Source: Bacteroidota bacterium
GTDB lineage: Bacteria > Bacteroidota > Bacteroidia > 2-12-FULL-35-15
DNA length: 64,000 bases
Direction: 5' to 3'
Assembly: GCA_947479085.1 (NCBI GenBank)
Contig: CANJYB010000007.1
Span: forward strand, 1 to 64,000
Both the position numbers and the translations under genes were made by a program. Below the pieces are notes generated by a model. It had not been told where the DNA came from. It searched no databases and saw nothing but the letters and a program-made list of their open reading frames with translations. This document shows, in pieces, positions 9,601 to 17,179 of the stretch; the first letter of the stretch is position 1; each line of letters begins with the position of its first letter.

Positions 9601-11128
9601 GGTGAATGGTTCACTTAAAGCGAATTTCACCGCCTATCCTAATGTGGTGAGTGATTTGATGAAGGGAGTGGAAGGTATATTGAGAGAGCCTTATGGTTGT
9701 TTTGAACAGACTTCTATGAGTTCTTATCCAAATGCAATGGTGCTTGATTATTTGAAATCTACAGATAGTAAGGATGATAAAACACTTTCCCGTGCAGAAG
9801 ACTTACTGGATAAAGGGTATAAACGATTGATAACATTTGAAACGAAAGATAGGGGATACGAGTGGTTTGGTTCCAATCCGGGACATGAAGCATTAACGGC
9901 TTATGGATTAATGCAGTTTAATGATATGAAAAGAGCAGGGGAGAAGGTGGATAATAAAATGATGGAACGCACTGCGAATTGGTTATTTAGCAGAATAGAT
10001 GGTGATGGAGGATTTAAAAGAAGTGCAGAAGCTTTGGATAATTTCGGAAGAGCAAGAAAAGAAATTACGGATGCATATATCGTTTATGCATTATCTGAAG
10101 CAGGGTTTACCGATATCAAGAAAGAATTTACAGCTTCTTATAATTATGCAATGAAAAGTAAAGACCCTTATGTATTAGGACTAGTGGCTTGTTCGGCATA
10201 TAACTTAAAAGAAAATACGAAAGCAGATGATGCATTGAATTTACTATTGGCTAAACAGGAAAAGAATGGAAGCTGGACAGGAGCAGAACATTCTATTACC
10301 TATTCTACCGGACAGTCTTTGACAATTGAAACAACTTCATTAGCGGTGATGGCAATTATTAAATCAGGAAATGGAAATGGGAATGCAATGGCCAATGGGG
10401 TAAAGTTTATTGTTGGTTCCCGGAGCGGTTATGGAGAGTTTGGAAATACACAGGGAACTATCCTTGCCCTGAAAGCATTAACAGAATATGCCAAGGCAAG
10501 CAAAAAAACAAATGAAAATGGAGAGATTGCTATTTATGTGGATGGAAAAAAGGTGACTGATAAAACATACAAAGCAGGAGAAAAGGAGGCCATTGTTATA
10601 GATAATATTGAACAGTATATAAACGGAGATGGCCAACATACTTTAAAAGTGAAATACATAGGTGTAAAAACTCCGTTGCCTTATTCTGTTTCTGTAAGTT
10701 GGAATACCAGTTTACCTTCAAGTTCAAAAGAATGCTCAGTTGGTTTTACAACAAAAATGTCAAGCAAAACTGCAAATGTGGGCGAGACTGTTCGATTAAG
10801 TGCAACTCTGACCAATAAAGAGAATAAAGGGATTCCAAGCACTATGGCAATCATTGGAATACCGGCAGGGTTTACTGTTCAACCATGGCAGTTAAAAGAA
10901 ATGCAGGAGAAGAAAGTGTTTGATTATTATGAAGTGGCTGGCAACAACATTGCAATTTATTACCGTTGCATGGCTCCCAATGCTGTGAAAGAAATTAACC
11001 TGGATTTGAAGGCTGAAATGCCTGGAGAATATGACGCGCCAGCTTCATCAGCATATTTATATTATACTAACGAATATAAAACATGGAGTGGTATGTATAG
11101 AGTTAAAATTTCAAAAAGTAAAATCTAA
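6623..11128 (+). CDS. Alpha-2-macroglobulin family protein with thioester motif
   Basis: Large envelope protein (1501 residues) of the bacterial alpha-2-macroglobulin family, thought to trap attacking proteases. An N-terminal hydrophobic segment (residues 12-24, PVALLSIALLALV) serves as signal or anchor; there is no lipobox. An MG2-type domain with YVQFDKPFYEPGD begins near residue 56. A carboxypeptidase-regulatory-like fold lies near 565-615, followed by a long, highly charged linker (about 660-780). The macroglobulin core begins near 810 and the thioester motif C-F-E-Q is at residues 1026-1029, followed by the alpha-alpha barrel of the thioester domain. In well-studied Proteobacteria the family is paired with penicillin-binding protein 1C; no such gene is nearby. 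There is no T9SS tail. The stop is immediately followed by the next ATG. Confidence 0.9.
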   Translation: MKSQNLKKMLPVALLSIALLALVAWINPGNYYELAQENDFIRTLKKKLSVYNEQMPEDRIYVQFDKPFYEPGDNIWFGAYVRDGSTLKASGKSDIVHVEFVNPKGTIEKSIILIAKNGIASGDFTLDKEALGGMYKVRAYTNWMKNEDVNAAFEKELQVQDVILPNLKMKLDFERKAFGAGDEVVAKLELNTNENKPLGNYKINFVANLDGKQLLTKADITDEAGIKYIHFNLPKELKTNDGLLNVMIDYNGNTESISRSIPIVLNKIKLDMFPEGGDLVSGLKSKVAFRALNEFDKPADVEGIVVNEMGLQVATFNSYHQGMGAFDFTPVANEKYTVKITKPEGIKETFALPETFARGYVLGVDNSKPSELTVNINTTETEELSLVAQVRGKIYYSTAVNTKKGSNKIVLPTSDFPIGVSQITLFDSKGIARAERLAFVNKDKQLSISVATDKEKYLPREKVKMTLTVKDERGMPMPANLSMSVVNDQLLSFADDKSGNMLSQLLLQQDIKDKVEEPAFYFNKKEAKADLALDYLLMTSGWRRFTWEKLQGDNMPVVAYQSERAIVSGMVMDAYTGKPLPSAKIKINAGAEYETDENGKFIFNKLDLSNPVNLTLSKTAYTSAVQAVPNYGDNQVYYLYPANYNYYGYFRGAGGAGKADAGVQMDEMANIPMAAARGENAEVLKVVEIREEMALEKMAEPKRVMQKHEGKRERGKNLEKPIVENIVMADNKKAKEEKNEEKGLKQVIVKANDNRNDRFNKDKDMEAADDEQMNLNGLAKQQAVVATPVYYRARQFAAPVYDKQETVETRRDFRNTIYWNPNVEVDRTGMKTVEFYASDDITSFRATVEGLATDGSLGRAESTIYTQLPFAMSAKIPVEVATEDNVSIPLTLKNNTDKPLGGFITITSPEGLKSLVEVPSVQTIMPGKAKTIYLDYKVLDKVGYGDFTISFKSCGLGDAFTQKIKIAPKGFPVSASFSGQEVEKEYSFDMSNVVNGSLKANFTAYPNVVSDLMKGVEGILREPYGCFEQTSMSSYPNAMVLDYLKSTDSKDDKTLSRAEDLLDKGYKRLITFETKDRGYEWFGSNPGHEALTAYGLMQFNDMKRAGEKVDNKMMERTANWLFSRIDGDGGFKRSAEALDNFGRARKEITDAYIVYALSEAGFTDIKKEFTASYNYAMKSKDPYVLGLVACSAYNLKENTKADDALNLLLAKQEKNGSWTGAEHSITYSTGQSLTIETTSLAVMAIIKSGNGNGNAMANGVKFIVGSRSGYGEFGNTQGTILALKALTEYAKASKKTNENGEIAIYVDGKKVTDKTYKAGEKEAIVIDNIEQYINGDGQHTLKVKYIGVKTPLPYSVSVSWNTSLPSSSKECSVGFTTKMSSKTANVGETVRLSATLTNKENKGIPSTMAIIGIPAGFTVQPWQLKEMQEKKVFDYYEVAGNNIAIYYRCMAPNAVKEINLDLKAEMPGEYDAPASSAYLYYTNEYKTWSGMYRVKISKSKI

Positions 11129-11530
11129 ATGATTTACCGCAGAGTACGCATAGCAATAAATGAAGTTCGCAGAGCAAAAGCTTTGCGTTCTCTGCGGTTT
11201 TTTACTGCGTTTCCTCTGCGGTTATTTTCCTTTTACTTCTTGTTGGGTTCGGTAAACTGCAAAGCAATACCATCTAAAGATAGCACCAAGGTGCAGTACC
11301 AATTGAACGACCCTCGAAATCCTGATTGTCCTTGCCATAAATATCAAAAGGTGGCAGAGAATGAATATGCTGAATCATTAAATAAAAAGTACACTTTAAA
11401 TAAGAGTAAAAATAAGCAACATTCTAAATCATCCTTTGAAATGTTTTTCAACAGAAAGAAAATGACAACGAGGAGCAGATGGAAAGGAAGGAAGCATAAA
11501 AACAAAACTAATTTATGTTATAAATTTTAA
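11129..11530 (+). CDS. Hypothetical small protein with repeat-derived 5' end
   Basis: A frame of 133 codons whose ATG abuts the macroglobulin stop. The first 30 or so codons are written by an interspersed repeat (CGCAGAG/CTCTGCG type), so they are unlikely to be ancestral protein sequence. The later part (DPRNPDCPCHKYQK, then a very basic tail) has normal composition, and the short hydrophobic stretch FLLGSVNCKA could be what is left of a signal peptide. The true start is uncertain: no good internal ATG precedes the conserved-looking part, so the repeat may have replaced the original 5' end. No function is recognised. Confidence 0.5.
   Translation: MIYRRVRIAINEVRRAKALRSLRFFTAFPLRLFSFYFLLGSVNCKAIPSKDSTKVQYQLNDPRNPDCPCHKYQKVAENEYAESLNKKYTLNKSKNKQHSKSSFEMFFNRKKMTTRSRWKGRKHKNKTNLCYKF
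11136..11224. repeat. Interspersed 'TTTGCG/CTCTGCGG' repeat
   Basis: The stretch contains ACCGCAGAG, CGCAGAG, CTTTGCGTTCTCTGCGG and CTGCGTTTCCTCTGCGG, with CGCAGAG pairing to CTCTGCG across a short loop. A related degenerate copy lies at 57809-57853. Such elements are scattered through many Bacteroidota genomes; their function is unknown. Confidence 0.65.
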
Positions 11531-11570
11531 TCGGGGAGGGTATTTAATGGTCAAAAGAAATCAATTTAAG

Positions 11571-11597
11571 TTGACTTTAAAAAAAATACTATCTTTG
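11571..11597 (+). promoter_or_regulatory. Promoter: TTG - 16 bp - TATCTTTG
   Basis: A perfect TAnnTTTG box at 11590-11597 with TTG at 11571-11573. The ATG follows only 7 bases after the box, so transcription should begin at or within a few bases of the start codon, giving a leaderless or near-leaderless message. Confidence 0.7.
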
Positions 11598-11604
11598 GGC
11601 TTTG

Positions 11605-13665
11605 ATGAACTTCACCTATCCCGCATTTCTATTCGCACTTTCGGCTGTAGCCATTCCAATCATTATCCATTTATTTAACTTCCGCAGGTTTAAAACGGTT
11701 TACTTTAGCGATATTCGTTATTTAAAAGAAGTAAAAGAAGAAACCCAGGCCAAATCCAAACTGAAAAACCTTCTCGTCCTGCTTTCACGTATACTCGCTC
11801 TGATTTTTCTTGTACTCGCTTTTGCTCAACCTTTTATCCCCTCAGAAAATAAAAAGGTAACCGTTGGCGATAAAACCATCAGTATATTTATCGATAATTC
11901 ATTCAGCATGGATGCTGTAAACAAAAACGGGACATTGCTGGGGGACGCAAAGAAAAGAGCATTAGAAATAGTGGCTGCGTATAAACCAACAGACAGAATT
12001 CAATTGCTTACCAATGATTTTGAAGGCAAACATCAACGTTTGGTTAATAAAGAGGAGTTTGCTGAACTGTTGGACGAAGTGAAAATCAGTCCTGCAACCA
12101 GAAGTCTTTCAGAGATAATGTCAAGACAAATGGATGTGTTGCAGCAATCAACCAATAAAATAAAATCCTCTTATATTATTTCTGATTTTCAAAAAAGTAT
12201 TGTAAACCTTGATAATATAAAGAATGATACTGGTGTTAGTTTTAATCTTGTTCCCTTAGCTGCTGCTGAGAAAAACAATGTTTATATAGATACTTGTTGG
12301 TTCGAAACTCCAGTTCGCCAATATAACCAGGTAGAAAGACTTCACGTAAAGATTAAGAATGTTTCAGATAAAGCTGTTGAAAACAATTCAATAAAACTGT
12401 TTATCAATAATATTCAGAAAACGCCTGCAAGTTTTACTGTTGATAAAGATGCCGAAACGGAAGTTATACTTTCATTTGCTTCAAAGGAATCGGGAATACA
12501 AAATTGCAGGGTGGAGATAAATGATTACCCGGTGACTTTTGATGATAAATTTTATTTCAGTTTTGAAGTTGCAAAAAATATTCCCGTGCTTTGTATCAAT
12601 GGTTCGGGAGCAAATGCAGAAAGCCCTTACCTGAATAAGTTATTTGGAAATGATTCTTTATTTATTTTAAAAAACACTGCCGAGAACAAATTGGATTATT
12701 CAGGTTTATCTCAAAATAAATTAATTATCCTGAATGAACTCAAAACAATATCTTCAGGGATGTCTCAGGAGTTGAACCGTTTTATTGCTGGAGGAGGAAG
12801 TGTTTTGTTATTTCCGGGTAGCGATATTGATTTTAATTCCTATAAGGAGTTTTTTATTGCGGCAAGGACAAATTTTTATGAGCGTTTAGATACGGTTAAT
12901 ACCAGGATAGATAAAATAAATATTGACAACCCGCTTTACAGAGATGTATTTGACAGGAAGACATTTACTGCCACCAATCTTGATTTGCCAAAAGTAAGTT
13001 CACATTATAGTTTTTCTAAAACTTCTCAAAACAATGAAGAGTATTTACTGAAATTGCAAAACGGAGATAATTTTTTAAGTAAATATGATGTAGGAAAAGG
13101 AAAGCTTTATATTTCTTCGGTTTCTTTAAGTGACAACTTTTCTAACTTTGCGAAGCATGCAATATTTGTTCCGACATTATATAAAATAGGAATGTACAGC
13201 CAAAATACTTCCCCATTGTTTTATACGATAGGAAATGAGCAAACAATAGAAACAGCAAATGTACTTACAGGTGAAAATGTTTTTCATATAAAAGGAAGAG
13301 ATAATAAGTTTGATGTCATTCCGGAGCATAAAGTGTTAGATTCAAAAACGGTAATTTCCATTCATAATCAAATTCAGGAAGCAGGAAATTATAATTTGCT
13401 TGCCGATAAAGATGTGGTTGCAGGACTTTCGTTTAATTTTAACCGTAAAGAATCAGACCTGAATTGCCTAACTTCAGAGGATTTGAGGAAGCAATTGGAA
13501 ACTAAAAATTTAACTAATATTAATGTAATAGAAGCCAACGCTCAGAGTTTAACACAATCGTTAACGGAGGCAGAACAAGGTAAAAAGCTGTGGAAACTAT
13601 GTATTATTTTAGCACTTTTGTTTTTGGCAGTGGAGGTGATGTTGTTAAGGTTCATGAAAGGATAA
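11605..13665 (+). CDS. BatA-domain / VWA-type inner-membrane protein
   Basis: Membrane protein of 686 residues from the ATG at 11605; an in-frame TTG one codon earlier is a poorer start. The N-terminus has the double-transmembrane BatA (aerotolerance regulator) signature: PAFLFALSAVAIPIIIHLFNF, the FRRFKTVYFSDIRYL motif and a second hydrophobic segment LLSRILALIFLVLAFAQP. A von Willebrand A-like domain follows with FIDNSFSMD, matching the MIDAS D-x-S-x-S pattern. A C-terminal hydrophobic helix (LCIILALLFLAVEVMLL) re-enters the membrane. These proteins are common in Bacteroidota outside the bat operon. Their role is unsettled. Confidence 0.85.
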   Translation: MNFTYPAFLFALSAVAIPIIIHLFNFRRFKTVYFSDIRYLKEVKEETQAKSKLKNLLVLLSRILALIFLVLAFAQPFIPSENKKVTVGDKTISIFIDNSFSMDAVNKNGTLLGDAKKRALEIVAAYKPTDRIQLLTNDFEGKHQRLVNKEEFAELLDEVKISPATRSLSEIMSRQMDVLQQSTNKIKSSYIISDFQKSIVNLDNIKNDTGVSFNLVPLAAAEKNNVYIDTCWFETPVRQYNQVERLHVKIKNVSDKAVENNSIKLFINNIQKTPASFTVDKDAETEVILSFASKESGIQNCRVEINDYPVTFDDKFYFSFEVAKNIPVLCINGSGANAESPYLNKLFGNDSLFILKNTAENKLDYSGLSQNKLIILNELKTISSGMSQELNRFIAGGGSVLLFPGSDIDFNSYKEFFIAARTNFYERLDTVNTRIDKINIDNPLYRDVFDRKTFTATNLDLPKVSSHYSFSKTSQNNEEYLLKLQNGDNFLSKYDVGKGKLYISSVSLSDNFSNFAKHAIFVPTLYKIGMYSQNTSPLFYTIGNEQTIETANVLTGENVFHIKGRDNKFDVIPEHKVLDSKTVISIHNQIQEAGNYNLLADKDVVAGLSFNFNRKESDLNCLTSEDLRKQLETKNLTNINVIEANAQSLTQSLTEAEQGKKLWKLCIILALLFLAVEVMLLRFMKG

Positions 13666-13724
13666 GATAATTTTAAAATGTAATAATTTGATAATTTGAA
13701 ATGAATAAATAAACTAATTTACCA

Positions 13725-14996
13725 ATGAATATCTTAATCAAATCCGCCACAATAGTTGATTCCAATTCTTCGCACAATGGAAAAACAATGGATGTATTAA
13801 TCGAAAATGGAATTATTACATCCATTAAGCCGAAAATTAATACTGACAAAAACGTTAAGGTTTTCGAGGAGAGTAATCTTCATATTTCAGCTGGTTGGTT
13901 GGATATGCAGGTTAACTTTTGTGATCCGGGGTTTGAACATAAGGAAGACCTGGAAACAGGTATTAAAGCTGCAAGTTTTGGCGGGTTTACCGGAGTCGCT
14001 GTTGTTTCATCCACCAACCCTCCCATTCATTCCAAATCAGAAGTGCAATACATAAAAAACAAAACTGCTGATTCAATTGTTGATGTTTATCCGATTGGAA
14101 CCCTATCTTACCGGCAGGAGGGACAGGATATATCCGAAATGTATGATATGCAGCAGGCCGGGGCGGTTGCATTTTCGGATGATAAAAAATCAATAGGTAA
14201 TGCAGGATTATTGATGCGTGCTTTATTATATGCTCAAAATTTTAATGGCTTGATAATTACACACTGTGATGAAAAATCAATCTCTCAGGATGGAAAGATA
14301 AACGAAGGTGAAACTTCCACCAAACTTGGATTAAAAGGAATACCTGCTTTGGCTGAAGAAGTAATGGTGAACCGTAATATTTTTCTTGCTGAATATACCA
14401 ATGCCTCCATTCATATTTCTAACATTTCAACTCTTAAATCGGTTGAACTTATCCGACAGGCAAAAGCAAAAGGGTTAAAAGTTACTGCTTCTGTAAATGC
14501 ATACAACTTGGCTTTGGATGATTCTGCTTTGATAGAATTCGACAGTAATTATAAACTAAATCCACCTTTGAGAACCAAATCTGATGTGGAAGCGTTGAAA
14601 AAGGGAATAGCTGATGGAACAATTGATTGCATTACCACTGACCATCGTCCTCAGGATATTGAATCTAAAAATCTTGAGTTTGATAATGCTTCAAATGGGA
14701 TGGTTGGTTTGGAAACTGCTTTTGGGCTAATAAATTCAAATAAAGGAAAAATAAAATCTGAAACAATAATTAATACTCTTACAATTAATCCCAGAAAGAT
14801 TTTTAAATTATCTAATGTGGAAATTGAGGAGGGGAAACCTGCAAATATTACTCTTTATAATCCAACATTAGAGTGGGTTTTCGAGAAGAAGCACATTTGT
14901 TCCAAATCAGTTAATACTCCGTTTATTGGTACAAAATTTACCGGTAAAGTAGTTGGAATAATAAATAACAAACAATCTTATATTAATAAGTATTAG
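13725..14996 (+). CDS. Dihydroorotase homologue lacking the HxH metal motif
   Basis: Amidohydrolase-fold protein of 423 residues aligned by eye with type I dihydroorotase (PyrC), the third step of pyrimidine synthesis. The usual D-x-H-x-H-x-R reads D60-M-Q62-V-N64-F-C66, so both metal-binding histidines of strand 1 and the substrate arginine are gone. The downstream signatures ITHCDE (His kept), TDHRP (Asp kept) and GLETAFG are present. Pseudo-dihydroorotases with this loss are known partners of aspartate transcarbamoylase in other bacteria; whether this copy is catalytic or structural cannot be told here. No other pyr gene is nearby. The short gap upstream is an AT-rich GATAATTTGATAATTTG repeat. 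Confidence 0.8.
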   Translation: MNILIKSATIVDSNSSHNGKTMDVLIENGIITSIKPKINTDKNVKVFEESNLHISAGWLDMQVNFCDPGFEHKEDLETGIKAASFGGFTGVAVVSSTNPPIHSKSEVQYIKNKTADSIVDVYPIGTLSYRQEGQDISEMYDMQQAGAVAFSDDKKSIGNAGLLMRALLYAQNFNGLIITHCDEKSISQDGKINEGETSTKLGLKGIPALAEEVMVNRNIFLAEYTNASIHISNISTLKSVELIRQAKAKGLKVTASVNAYNLALDDSALIEFDSNYKLNPPLRTKSDVEALKKGIADGTIDCITTDHRPQDIESKNLEFDNASNGMVGLETAFGLINSNKGKIKSETIINTLTINPRKIFKLSNVEIEEGKPANITLYNPTLEWVFEKKHICSKSVNTPFIGTKFTGKVVGIINNKQSYINKY

Positions 14997-15019
14997 AATA
15001 AAATTATTTGAAGGACGTA

Positions 15020-15048
15020 TTGCAGATTAATTATTTTTTGTAGTTTAG
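15020..15048 (+). promoter_or_regulatory. Putative promoter: TTG - 18 bp - TAGTTTAG
   Basis: TAGTTTAG (15041-15048) is one base off TAnnTTTG, and a TTG sits 18 bases upstream at 15020-15022. It lies about 50 bases before the lipoprotein start at 15100. Confidence 0.45.
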
Positions 15049-15099
15049 CCCTTGAAAATTTTTACATAATTGTATAAATCAATATTAAACAAAAAAAAT

Positions 15100-15984
15100 A
15101 TGTTTTCAAACAAAAAATTATTGGTGGTAAAAACTACATTGTTTATCGCATCTACAATGCTTTTCGTGGCATGTGGAAATGGTGAGGCTCCAAAAGAAGA
15201 TACTGCCGCAAAGGCTGTAGTAACCGAAGATTCGACAGCAAGCAATGATGTGCCTGAGACATCTTACTCTTTGCCTTCACCTTTGCAAATTGCTTCCATT
15301 TTCAAAAAATCAGGAATGAAATACAAAGCAGATCTGACCAGTCAGATGAAAGACCCGGCTAAATATAGCACCAATTTAAGCAAAGCACTTAATCTTGGGG
15401 TTTTTAGTGCGGATTTATCTTATTGCGTTTTAAACAAACAAAGTCAGGAAGCGATGCGCTATATGAAATTATGTCGTTCTTTGGCTGATAATTTGGGAAT
15501 GGGTTCTGTATTTGATGAATCCAACCTTTCAAAACGTTTTGAAAAAAACCTGGGGAATGAGGACTCGTTAGCATATATTATTGCGGAGTTGCAAATGGTC
15601 ACTGATATGTACCTTGATGAAAATGACCAGCAACAGATTACTTCAATTGTTTTTGCAGGAGCATGGACAGAAAGTATGTATGTAGGTTCTAAAGTGTATG
15701 AAAAAGGGAAGGAAAAAGGGCTGAATACAAAACTTGCAGAGCAAATGAATATTTTGGGCAGCATTGTTAATGCTTTAAAAGCAGTTGAAAAAAAGGATGC
15801 TGCAATTGGAGGATTGATTGCTGATATGAAGTCGGTTAAAGATATTTATGATGAATTGCCATCTGTAAAAAACAATCCGCAAGGAGAAGATTCAGATAAA
15901 CCAATGAGCTTTACGGAAGACGAAATAGTGAAATTAACTAAAAAAATTGATGAGCTACGTACCAAATTTATAAATGGTTTGTAA
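15100..15984 (+). CDS. Hypothetical lipoprotein
   Basis: 294 residues from the ATG at 15100. A non-ATG start 30 bases upstream is possible but would lengthen an already complete signal peptide. The N-terminus (FIASTMLFVACGNG) is a lipoprotein signal with the modifiable cysteine followed by Gly-Asn-Gly and an acidic, disordered linker. The mature part is mainly helical (for example AKYSTNLSKALNLGVFSADL) with conserved-looking charged helices. I do not recognise the family with certainty. It heads a group with the two small secreted proteins that follow. Confidence 0.8.
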   Translation: MFSNKKLLVVKTTLFIASTMLFVACGNGEAPKEDTAAKAVVTEDSTASNDVPETSYSLPSPLQIASIFKKSGMKYKADLTSQMKDPAKYSTNLSKALNLGVFSADLSYCVLNKQSQEAMRYMKLCRSLADNLGMGSVFDESNLSKRFEKNLGNEDSLAYIIAELQMVTDMYLDENDQQQITSIVFAGAWTESMYVGSKVYEKGKEKGLNTKLAEQMNILGSIVNALKAVEKKDAAIGGLIADMKSVKDIYDELPSVKNNPQGEDSDKPMSFTEDEIVKLTKKIDELRTKFINGL

Positions 15985-16022
15985 TTTTATTCTAAAGTTA
16001 ACTGTAGTTTAAACTTAATCTT

Positions 16023-16487
16023 ATGAAAAAAATATTATTTGCCGGTTTAATTGCAAGTTTAGTAGTTACCTATGGTTTTACTACTATTCAATCAATGGAT
16101 AATTGTGATAAAAAAGCTTTAACGGAAAAATGTAAAAAGAAATTAGAAGATTTTAAATATGATAGCCAGAAGTTTTCTAAAATTAATTTTCTCGAACGCG
16201 ATCAGAAGCTGGAAGTAGAGGTTCCTGTTTTTGTTGGTGAAAAATACAGAATGGTTTTTAACACTTCTTATTTACCTAAAAATGTTGTAATATCAGTTTA
16301 TACAAAAAGTAAGGATGCTAAAAAAAGGGAAGCCATTTATTCTACCAAAGATGCAATAGACGGAATCAAGGAATTTGTTTTTGATGCACCTCACGTCAGA
16401 AATATGTATGTTGATTACGATATTCCAATTGATTCTTCCAATCCGAAGCTTTCGGGATGTGTAATATTTATGATAGGCTATAAATAA
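16023..16487 (+). CDS. Hypothetical secreted protein, tandem paralogue 1
   Basis: 154 residues with an N-terminal signal (KKILFAGLIASLVVTYGFTT). The mature part shares its layout with the next gene: a cysteine pair (N-C-D-K-K, E-K-C-K-K), F-K-YDS, a strand E-V-E-V with KYRMVFNT, a segment VYTKSK, the motif DYDIP, and a C-terminal GCV-F-M-I-GYK. The pattern suggests a small disulphide-bonded beta-sandwich. The gene ends six bases before the start of its paralogue. No function is recognised. Confidence 0.75.
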   Translation: MKKILFAGLIASLVVTYGFTTIQSMDNCDKKALTEKCKKKLEDFKYDSQKFSKINFLERDQKLEVEVPVFVGEKYRMVFNTSYLPKNVVISVYTKSKDAKKREAIYSTKDAIDGIKEFVFDAPHVRNMYVDYDIPIDSSNPKLSGCVIFMIGYK

Positions 16488-16493
16488 AATTAT

Positions 16494-16979
16494 ATGAAAA
16501 ACACAAAACTAATTATCACCCTGGCTTTCGCATTTAGCGTTTCCTTAATTTCAAATAATAAAATATTTGCTCAAACAGCATGTAAAGCAAAACAAATTGC
16601 TTCCGGTTGCAAAGCCAATATTAAAAAGCCTTTTCGTTACGACAGTTATGCCGTTAACGAATTTACCTTTGATTCCAAGCCACATGAAATAGAAGTTCAG
16701 TTTACTGCTTTTCAGGGACAGAAATATAAAATTGTATTTTGTTCTAATGGTTTTGACGAAGCAGTAACCATGAATATTTTTGATAAAAGCAACAAAATAA
16801 AAAACAACCGTCATAAGTTATGGGACAGTTCAAATGGTATAGACAGCGATTTTTGGTCTTTTGAGCCAGCCAAGTCAGGTAACTATTTTATTGAATACGA
16901 AATTCCAAAATCAAAGGATGGCAAAGTGAAAAAGGGATGTGTGGTTATGTTGGTTGGTTATACAGAACCTGAAGACTAA
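16494..16979 (+). CDS. Hypothetical secreted protein, tandem paralogue 2
   Basis: 161 residues with signal peptide (LAFAFSVSLISNNKIFAQ, cleavage after FAQ). It shares with the preceding gene the two N-terminal cysteines, F-R-YDS, EIEVQF, KYKIVF, a F-D-KSN segment, YEIP and a C-terminal GCVVMLVGY. Overall identity looks low, so the duplication is old. It is closed by a strong terminator at 17011. No function is recognised. Confidence 0.75.
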   Translation: MKNTKLIITLAFAFSVSLISNNKIFAQTACKAKQIASGCKANIKKPFRYDSYAVNEFTFDSKPHEIEVQFTAFQGQKYKIVFCSNGFDEAVTMNIFDKSNKIKNNRHKLWDSSNGIDSDFWSFEPAKSGNYFIEYEIPKSKDGKVKKGCVVMLVGYTEPED

Positions 16980-17010
16980 ATTAATTGCATATTTAAATAA
17001 TGTTTTAGTA

Positions 17011-17046
17011 AATCCTGCTTTGAAATATCAAAGCAGGATTTTTTTA
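17011..17046 (+). terminator. Rho-independent terminator
   Basis: A perfect 13-bp stem (AATCCTGCTTTGA with TCAAAGCAGGATT) and an AATA loop are followed by a run of Ts. Confidence 0.92.
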
Positions 17047-17179
17047 TTATATTAAAGTGAACTTAATACAGGTTGAAATAAAGAGTTAAATGTAAATGTG
17101 ATTCTATAGATCAATAATTTTTTTGCCGATTGCTATAAGTTATTTAACTTAGCATTTTAATAATTAAAAAATAAAACCA

